Part shown: positions 58,701 through 64,000 of the stretch, one piece after another | Layout of the letters: the number at the start of each line of letters is the position of its first letter | Numbering within the stretch: the first letter of the stretch is position 1 | Assembly (NCBI GenBank): GCA_965229345.1 | Contig: OZ245872.1 | Span: 1,426,001-1,490,000, forward strand | Length of the DNA: 64,000 nucleotides | Source: PBB1 sp965229345 | GTDB lineage: Bacteria > Pseudomonadota > Gammaproteobacteria > Burkholderiales > Burkholderiaceae_C | Direction of reading: 5' to 3' | The notes under the pieces: model-generated | What the model saw: the letters and a program-made list of their open reading frames with translations, nothing else | Databases searched by the model: none | What the model was told of the DNA's origin: nothing | Program-made: the position numbers and the translations under genes

Positions 58701-60512
58701 TCAATCGCATTCCGTCGCCAGTCGCATGGCTTCGGCGACCGAGGTGGTGCCGGCGCGCACCAGGCTCAGCGCGCGGTGCGCCATCGTGCGGCCCTGCATC
58801 TGCTCGCGGGCGAGCTTGGCAAATTCGACCGGGTCGGCACGGGTGGCGGCCTGGGCGAGCTCTATGTTCATTTCCAGCATCTCGTAGACGCCGATGCGGC
58901 CGGCGTAGCCCGAGCCGTTGCAGGCCGCGCAACCGCGGCCGCGCAGCGTGCGCTCGGCGGCCGCGCCTTCGCCGCCCATCGCCGTCAGCCAGCCGGCCTC
59001 TTGCGGGGTGGGAAAGTGCGGCTCTGCGCAGTTGCTGCAATTGGCGCGCACCAGTCGCTGTGCGATCACGGCCTGCAGGGCGCTGGCCACCATGAAGGCG
59101 GGGGCGCCCATGTCGAGCAGCCGGAACGGCGCACTCACCGCATCGCGGGTGTGCAATGAAGACAGCACCAGGTGGCCGGTGATGGCGGCACGCAGGCCGA
59201 TGTCGGCGGTTTCGGGGTCGCGGATTTCGCCGACCAGGATCACATCCGGGTCCTGCCGCAGCGTGGCGCGCAGCACGCGGGCGAAGCTCAGTTCGATCTT
59301 CTCGTTGACCTGCACCTGGGTCAGGCCGGGCAGCCGGTACTCGATCGGGTCCTCGACGGTGATGACCTTCAGCCGTTCGGCGTCGATCTCGGCCAGCGCC
59401 GCGTACAGCGTGGTGGTCTTGCCCGCACCGGTCGGGCCGGTGACCAGCACCATGCCCGAGGTGCGACCGAGGATCTCCTTGAAGCGGATCAGCAGATCCA
59501 TCGGCATGCCGATCTCGTCGAGTCGGCGCATGCCCTTGCCGTGGCCCAGCAGCCGCATCACCACCGATTCGCCGTGGTGCGAGGGCATGGTCGAGATCCG
59601 CACGTCGACGCCGTTGTCGCGCACTCGCACGGTGAAGCGGCCGTCCTGCGGCAGGCGCTTCTCGGAAATGTCGAGCCCAGCCATCAGCTTCAAGCGCTGC
59701 GCCAACGCGCCGGCGATGCGCTTGTCGGCCTGCGTCTGCGTCTGCAGCACGCCATCGACGCGGCTGCGGATCACCAGCCCGCCGTCCTGCGGCTCGATGT
59801 GGATGTCCGAGGCGCCCATCTGCACCGCGTCCTCGAAGACGCTTTGCAGCAAGCGCACCACGGGCGCGCTTTCCGCGGCGGCGCTGGCATCGAGCGTGCT
59901 GGTGTCTGCCGCGGCGCCGACGTCGATCTCGAGTGCCTTGGCCAGGCCGGTGATCTCGTCGGTGCGCCGGTAGTGGCGGTCGAGCGCCGGCACCAGCTGG
60001 CTCTCGGGCACCACGGCCACGCGCACCTGGCGTTTCAGCAGCCGGCTCACCTCGTCGTAGGCCACCAGGTCCAGCGGATCGACGAAGCCGACCAGCAGGT
60101 GTTCGCCCTGGTCCTCGAGCACGATCACGCGCAGGCGGCGCGCAGGCGACTCGGAGAGCAGGCGTACGGTCTCGCTCTTGAGCGTGTAGTTCTTCAGGTT
60201 GACGGCTGGCACGCGCAACTGGCGCGCCAGGCCGTGGGCCACCGATTCTTCGGTGACGAAGCCAGCCTCGATCAGCAACCGTCCCAGCCGCTTGCCGGTG
60301 CCGCGCTGCATTTCGAGGGCCTTTTGCAGCTGCTCCTCGGTGATCAGCATCTGCTTGACCAGCACGTCGCCCAAGCGCAGCTTTTCGCGTCGCGCGGGAG
60401 CAGGCGCCGGCATCGGCGCCGGGGTGGCGGCGGGCGTGGCTGCTGCAGCGATGGCCGAGGCGGTGAGGTCCTCGGTCGCGGCCCATTGCAGCGGGGTCAG
60501 CATGTCGGCCAT
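58701..60512 (-). CDS. mshE: MSHA assembly ATPase MshE
   Basis: 603-residue GspE/PilB-type ATPase. After a 45-residue Ala/Pro-rich start it has an MshEN domain (about 45-190; LRLGDVLVKQMLITEEQLQK), known in Vibrio MshE to bind cyclic di-GMP. The motor domain has Walker A GPTGAGKT (about 358-365), the Asp box DVILVGEIRDPETADI, and a C4 zinc motif (CSNC and CAAC). The ATG at 60512 gives the start MADMLTPLQW shared with the larger ATPase upstream. It hydrolyses ATP in the cytoplasm to extend the pilus. Confidence 0.9.
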   Translation of the reverse strand: MADMLTPLQWAATEDLTASAIAAAATPAATPAPMPAPAPARREKLRLGDVLVKQMLITEEQLQKALEMQRGTGKRLGRLLIEAGFVTEESVAHGLARQLRVPAVNLKNYTLKSETVRLLSESPARRLRVIVLEDQGEHLLVGFVDPLDLVAYDEVSRLLKRQVRVAVVPESQLVPALDRHYRRTDEITGLAKALEIDVGAAADTSTLDASAAAESAPVVRLLQSVFEDAVQMGASDIHIEPQDGGLVIRSRVDGVLQTQTQADKRIAGALAQRLKLMAGLDISEKRLPQDGRFTVRVRDNGVDVRISTMPSHHGESVVMRLLGHGKGMRRLDEIGMPMDLLIRFKEILGRTSGMVLVTGPTGAGKTTTLYAALAEIDAERLKVITVEDPIEYRLPGLTQVQVNEKIELSFARVLRATLRQDPDVILVGEIRDPETADIGLRAAITGHLVLSSLHTRDAVSAPFRLLDMGAPAFMVASALQAVIAQRLVRANCSNCAEPHFPTPQEAGWLTAMGGEGAAAERTLRGRGCAACNGSGYAGRIGVYEMLEMNIELAQAATRADPVEFAKLAREQMQGRTMAHRALSLVRAGTTSVAEAMRLATECD

Positions 60513-60514
60513 GG
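60483..60514. repeat. 32-bp exact repeat, copy 1 (start of mshE)
   Basis: Thirty-two bases covering the mshE start region (MADMLTPLQW) are identical to 63179-63210, the start of the larger ATPase. The identity reaches the first base before the ATG and then stops, so the two genes share a start segment although the rest differs. Confidence 0.9.
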
Positions 60515-60555
60515 TCGTGCTCGGTGATGGATGCGGTCCAGTGGCTTGCGTTGCG

Positions 60556-60574
60556 GCGCCATGGCACATGGCGC
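60556..60574. repeat. Perfect inverted repeat upstream of mshE
   Basis: GCGCCATG and CATGGCGC pair around GCA, 44 bases before the mshE ATG and 118 bases after the stop of the upstream ATPase gene (leftward). It could be a weak terminator between the two or part of the mshE leader. No T-run follows. Confidence 0.4.
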
Positions 60575-60691
60575 GAGCGGCGCAAACCCTCGTGCGCTCA
60601 ATGATGGTGTGCGTCGTCCCGAGGCAAAGCTCGAAATCCGGCCGCCAGAGCCGCCAGTTCCCACGATCGGCGCGGCCTGGCCGCTGCCGAC

Positions 60692-63208
60692 TCAGTGGTT
60701 GCTGGTCGCGTGCACGTCCTCGATGGAGGTGATGCCGGCCAGCACCTTGGCGATGCCGTCCTGGCGCAGCGTGCGCATGCCCTCGCGCAGGGCCACCTGC
60801 TGCAGCGCTTCGGCGCGTGCACCGGTCTGCACCATGCGGCGCAGCTCCCGCGAGATGACCATCAGCTCATGCAGCCCGGCCCGGCCCTTGTAGCCGCTGT
60901 GGTCGCAGCGGTCGCAGCCGGGGCTGTGGTACTTGAGCAGGCGGCCTTCGCTGCCGTGCTGTTCGGTCCATTCGGCGCGCAGTGCCTGTCGGTCGGGCGC
61001 GCCTTCGGGGTCACCGATGAAGGCGTGCAGGTAGTCGTCGAGCCACTCGTCGACCTCGGCTTCGGTGGCAGGCCGGCTCTGGCGGCAGGCGCTGCACAGG
61101 CGGCGCACCAGCCGCTGTGCCAGCACGGCGAGCAGCGAGTCGGCGAAGTTGAACGGGTCCATGCCCATGTCGAGCAGCCGGGTCACGGTTTCGGGCGCGC
61201 TGTTGGTGTGCAGCGTGCTCAGCACCAGGTGGCCGGTCAGCGAGGCCTCGACCGCCATGTGCGCGGTCTCCTCGTCGCGGATCTCGCCGACCATGATCAC
61301 GTCCGGGTCGGCGCGCAGGAAGGCACGCAGCGCCTTGGCAAACGTCCAGTCGATGCGCGGGTTCACCTGCACCTGGCGCAGGCCGGCCTGGGTGATTTCG
61401 ACCGGGTCCTCGGCTGTCCAGATCTTGCGTTCAGGCACGTTGATCGAGGCCAGCGCCGAATGCAGCGTGGTGGTCTTGCCCGAGCCAGTCGGGCCCACGC
61501 ACAGCACCATGCCGTAGGGCCGGTTGATCGCCGTCTTCAGCTGCGCGAGGTTGCGCGGCGACATGCCGATCTGCTCCAGCGGAATCGGCCGGGCCGAGGC
61601 CAGGATGCGCATCACCACGTCTTCGAGGCTGTTGTTGGTGGGGATGGTCGCCACGCGCAACTCCAGCTTGTGCTGGGCCGAGAAGCGGGCGAAATTGATC
61701 TTGCCATCCTGCGGCTTGCGGCGCTCGGAGATGTCGAGGTCGCACATGATCTTGATGCGCGCGATCAGCGACGAGCGGTAGTTCGGCGGCAGCTCGAGGT
61801 AGGTGCGCAGCACCCCGTCCTTGCGGAAGCGGATGCGGATCTTCTCGCGCCCGGGGTAGCTTTCGATGTGGATGTCGGAGACGCCGTCCTTGTGCGCTTC
61901 GATGATCATGTTGTTGATCAGCCGCACCAGCGAGTTGTCCGATTGCTCGATGGGCCGGTCGTCGGCGGTGCTGGCCTCGTTCTCGCGTTCCAGCGTCTCC
62001 ACCAGCTGGTCGGTGCCGATCAGCTCCGGCGGGAGCACGCTGTCGGGCTCGTCGCTGCGGACCCGGGGCGCGTCCACCGCGCCGATCTGCTCGTAGACCG
62101 CGTGCGTGCGGGCCTCCATGGCGCGGCTTTGCGCCAGCACCGGCAACACTTTCATCTGGGCGGAGAACTCGACCTCTTCGGTGACCGCGCGGCGCCGCTC
62201 CGGGTCTTCGAGCGCAATGACCAGGCGGCCGTCACGCACCAGCAAAGGCAGCACCCGCAGCCGTGCCGCGATGGAAAACGGCAGCTTGCGCAGCGCCTGG
62301 GTGTCGACCGGGAACGCATCGACATCGACCAGGGGGTAGCCCATCTTGCGCGCCATCGCCACCTGCAATTCAGGCCGGGTGATGACGCCGCTGCGCACCA
62401 GGATCTCGCCCAGCGGCACGCTGCGATCGGCCTGTTGCTGCTGCAAGGCGGCCTGCAGCTCGGCCTCGGTGATCAGGGCCAGCGACAGCAGCGCCTCGCC
62501 GATGCGCACCAGCGGCATGCGCGACTGCTGGTCCAGCGCGGTGAGCAGCTGTTCCGGCGTCACGATGTTGCGGCTGACCAGGATGTCGCCCAGCTTCTGC
62601 TCGCGCAGTTGCGTCTGTTCTGCAGCGGCCTGTTCAATCTGTTGCGGTGTGGCGAGCTGCTGCTCGATCAGCACCTCGCCGATGCGCGGTCCGATCTCGA
62701 ACCCGCTGCAGGCCGCTGCAGGAACGAAGACGCGAGTGACCGACCCGGGCGGGCCGTCGGCCGCGGGGGGAAACAGAAAAATGCCGAAAGGGGTGGTCAC
62801 GTGGCCTTGCGACTGGCCTCGCCACTCGCCGCCGGTGGTCCAGGTCAGGCAAAAAGGCGTCGGCGTCGCGACCGATGCCGGCGACGGGGCACCGCCGCTG
62901 CCGGACGGTGAGGCCTGGATCGGGGCGGTCAGCGCGAGCGAGCGGAACTGGTCGAAGCGCAGCGGCACGCTGCGGCGCGACGGTGGCAGCTGCACCAGCG
63001 CGATGGCCTGATCCGGCTTGAGCAACAGCAGCTGCCCGGGCATCAGCTTGTCGTTCAGGCCGGTGATCGCGCAGTCGAGCGGGGCGGTCTGCGGCAGCGC
63101 TGGCGGGTAGATCGCGAACGGGGGCGTGGGCCAGCAGAAGCCGGACGGTGTGCTGCCATCGGGGCGCTCGTCGCTGCGCCATTGCAGCGGGGTCAGCATG
63201 TCGGCCAT
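60692..63208 (-). CDS. Second, enlarged GspE/PulE-type ATPase
   Basis: 838-residue assembly-type ATPase. The first ten residues equal those of MshE. Residues about 11-170 form a Pro-rich region of unknown type (LLLLKPDQAIALVQLPPSRR) containing a beta-rich stretch. About 170-300 hold repeated MshEN-like helical motifs (IGEVLIEQQLATPQQIEQAA; LGDILVSRNIVTPEQLLTAL; LGEILVRSGVITRPELQVAM). The motor has Walker A GPTGSGKT (about 570-577), DVIMVGEIRDEETAHM and a C4 zinc motif (CSAC, CDRC). It is a full T2SSE/PilB-family motor, but does not fit a standard msh gene. It may add a second, ligand-controlled motor to this pilus. Confidence 0.85.
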   Translation of the reverse strand: MADMLTPLQWRSDERPDGSTPSGFCWPTPPFAIYPPALPQTAPLDCAITGLNDKLMPGQLLLLKPDQAIALVQLPPSRRSVPLRFDQFRSLALTAPIQASPSGSGGAPSPASVATPTPFCLTWTTGGEWRGQSQGHVTTPFGIFLFPPAADGPPGSVTRVFVPAAACSGFEIGPRIGEVLIEQQLATPQQIEQAAAEQTQLREQKLGDILVSRNIVTPEQLLTALDQQSRMPLVRIGEALLSLALITEAELQAALQQQQADRSVPLGEILVRSGVITRPELQVAMARKMGYPLVDVDAFPVDTQALRKLPFSIAARLRVLPLLVRDGRLVIALEDPERRRAVTEEVEFSAQMKVLPVLAQSRAMEARTHAVYEQIGAVDAPRVRSDEPDSVLPPELIGTDQLVETLERENEASTADDRPIEQSDNSLVRLINNMIIEAHKDGVSDIHIESYPGREKIRIRFRKDGVLRTYLELPPNYRSSLIARIKIMCDLDISERRKPQDGKINFARFSAQHKLELRVATIPTNNSLEDVVMRILASARPIPLEQIGMSPRNLAQLKTAINRPYGMVLCVGPTGSGKTTTLHSALASINVPERKIWTAEDPVEITQAGLRQVQVNPRIDWTFAKALRAFLRADPDVIMVGEIRDEETAHMAVEASLTGHLVLSTLHTNSAPETVTRLLDMGMDPFNFADSLLAVLAQRLVRRLCSACRQSRPATEAEVDEWLDDYLHAFIGDPEGAPDRQALRAEWTEQHGSEGRLLKYHSPGCDRCDHSGYKGRAGLHELMVISRELRRMVQTGARAEALQQVALREGMRTLRQDGIAKVLAGITSIEDVHATSNH

Positions 63209-63210
63209 GG
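63179..63210. repeat. 32-bp exact repeat, copy 2 (start of the larger ATPase)
   Basis: Identical to 60483-60514. It encodes the same first ten residues (MADMLTPLQW) in the same orientation, so it is a direct repeat about 2.7 kb from the other copy. Confidence 0.9.
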
Positions 63211-63374
63211 GGTTCTCGAAAAGCGCGATCGGTTGCGGGGCATTCAGACACGCAGGCCTCGCGATCCGGTGCTGCGCCAGCGCGCGCAGCGATCGAACAG
63301 AAAGCCTGCGTAGCGATGCTGCCCGTTCCGGGCGCTGTCGAAGACCCGATAAGGCCGGGTCGTTGCCCGCAGTT

Positions 63375-63392
63375 CCGAGCGTCGGCGCTCGG
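63375..63392 (-). terminator. Stem-loop after tolA
   Basis: CCGAGCG and CGCTCGG pair perfectly around a TCGG loop, 7 bases after the tolA stop in the leftward direction. The stem is strong but lacks a T-run, so termination is likely but not certain. Confidence 0.45.
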
Positions 63393-63398
63393 CGGGGA

Positions 63399-64000
63399 TC
63401 ACTCGCGCAGCTGGTACTCGATGATCAACGCGGGCGGCACCTTGCCGTACTCGTCGCGCGGCAGCACCTCGGTGCGCTCGATGGCGCGCAGCACCGCATC
63501 GTCCCATTCGCGCACGCCGCTGGCCTTGACGATGCGGCTGGACATGATGCGGCCATCGGGTGCCAGTCGGACATCGACCTCGACCTTCGGGTTGCCGGGA
63601 ATGGTGTCGGGGAACGACACGTTGGGGCGAATGCGGCCCTTGATGCGGCCGATGTAGCTGGCGCTGGGGCCAGCGTTCTGCAGGGCGCTGCCTGTCGCGT
63701 TGGCGTCGCCGGTGGCCCCGGCCAGGCTGGCAATGCGCTGCATCTGGGCTTCGCGGGCCTTGGCCAGGGCGGCCTCCTGCTTCTTCGCCGCCAGCGCGGC
63801 CTTGACCTTCTCGGCCTCGTCCTTGCGCTTTTGCTCGGCGAGCTTCTCGGCCTTGGCCTGGTCCGCTTCTTCCTTGCGCTGCTTGGCGAGCTTGTCGGCA
63901 GCGGCTTTCTCCGCCACTTCCTTCTTGCGCTTGTCTTCCAGGCGCTTGGCCTTTTCGATCGCGATCTGGGCGTCGGGGACGGGCTCTTCCTTGACCACCG
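63399..64000 (-). CDS. tolA: TolA, C-terminal part (cut by window edge)
   Basis: About 200 C-terminal residues are present; the membrane anchor lies beyond position 64000. A long Lys/Ala/Glu-rich helical region (EKAKRLEDKRKKEVAEKAAA and onward to about residue 90 of the fragment) leads to a TolA/TonB-type C-terminal domain (SYIGRIKGRIRPNVSFPDTI, VDVRLAPDGRIMSSRIVKAS, AIERTEVLPRDEYGKVP). TolA spans the periplasm and links the TolQR motor to Pal/TolB at the outer membrane. The domain is typical of betaproteobacterial TolA. It ends the tol genes on this side; a stem-loop follows. Confidence 0.85.
   Translation of the reverse strand, partial: VVKEEPVPDAQIAIEKAKRLEDKRKKEVAEKAAADKLAKQRKEEADQAKAEKLAEQKRKDEAEKVKAALAAKKQEAALAKAREAQMQRIASLAGATGDANATGSALQNAGPSASYIGRIKGRIRPNVSFPDTIPGNPKVEVDVRLAPDGRIMSSRIVKASGVREWDDAVLRAIERTEVLPRDEYGKVPPALIIEYQLRE

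Overview
The window is GC-rich, densely packed DNA in which most neighbouring genes overlap by the 4-base ATGA/GTGA arrangement. Gene content (urtABCDE urea uptake, a full MSHA pilus locus, an NsrR-type nitric-oxide module, a five-gene ketone carboxylase) and protein style point to a betaproteobacterium of the order Burkholderiales, plausibly the Leptothrix/Rubrivivax/Comamonadaceae area. That placement is inference from gene content; no rRNA or marker gene is present. I saw no tRNA, rRNA, CRISPR array or intact insertion sequence.

Layout. (1) 1-1669, leftward: zinc regulon (zur, a His-rich membrane protein, znuC, start of znuB) behind a 22-bp palindromic Zur-box candidate. (2) 1725-4345, leftward: KefB/KefC-type K+/H+ antiporter and its flavodoxin-like quinone reductase partner. 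(3) 4460-8557, rightward: an orphan ParA ATPase, a LuxR-type response regulator, a hybrid histidine kinase, and a full-length ureD with no urease genes after it. (4) 8864-20674: a nitric-oxide island with two divergent operons around one NsrR-like operator (15202-15224). Leftward: group III truncated haemoglobin, NnrS, a CcoS-CcoN fusion, CcoO, a monohaem cytochrome c, NsrR, SCO1, and a small membrane protein. Rightward: cupin, DUF488 protein, [4Fe-4S] uracil-DNA glycosylase, SdhC, SdhD, SdhB (no SdhA) and quinol-type NorB. Spacers of about 300 and 350 bp without genes flank the island. (5) 21027-26705, leftward: urtABCDE. (6) 26880-39073: an acetophenone-carboxylase-like operon (apcABCDE plus a CobW GTPase) behind a clear sigma-54 promoter, with a divergent PAS-LuxR regulator/thiolase/CoA-ligase block that could complete ketone -> beta-ketoacid -> beta-ketoacyl-CoA -> two acyl-CoAs. 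(7) 39100-41971: a MalT-type LuxR regulator broken by a single-base frameshift. (8) 42042-46808: a tandem beta/gamma-crystallin protein, a glycosyltransferase, an RlmN-like radical SAM methyltransferase, a small monooxygenase-like protein and BluB. (9) 46826-63208, leftward: MSHA pilus locus (mshL, K, J, PilN-like, I, Q, P, O, D, C, A, G, E) plus a second, larger GspE-type ATPase. (10) 63399-64000: C-terminal part of TolA.

How the genes work together. The NO island reads as a self-contained nitrosative-stress kit: sensing (NsrR), scavenging (haemoglobin), reduction (NorB, possibly the unusual cbb3-like complex), NO-related membrane protein (NnrS), copper delivery (SCO1), repair of deaminated cytosine (uracil-DNA glycosylase), and what may be replacement Fe-S/haem subunits of succinate dehydrogenase. 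The apc block, thiolase and ligase form a plausible complete ketone-degradation route. The strongest candidates for something undescribed are the SdhA-less sdhCDB-norB operon and the NsrR-linked CcoS-CcoN/CcoO/cytochrome c complex.
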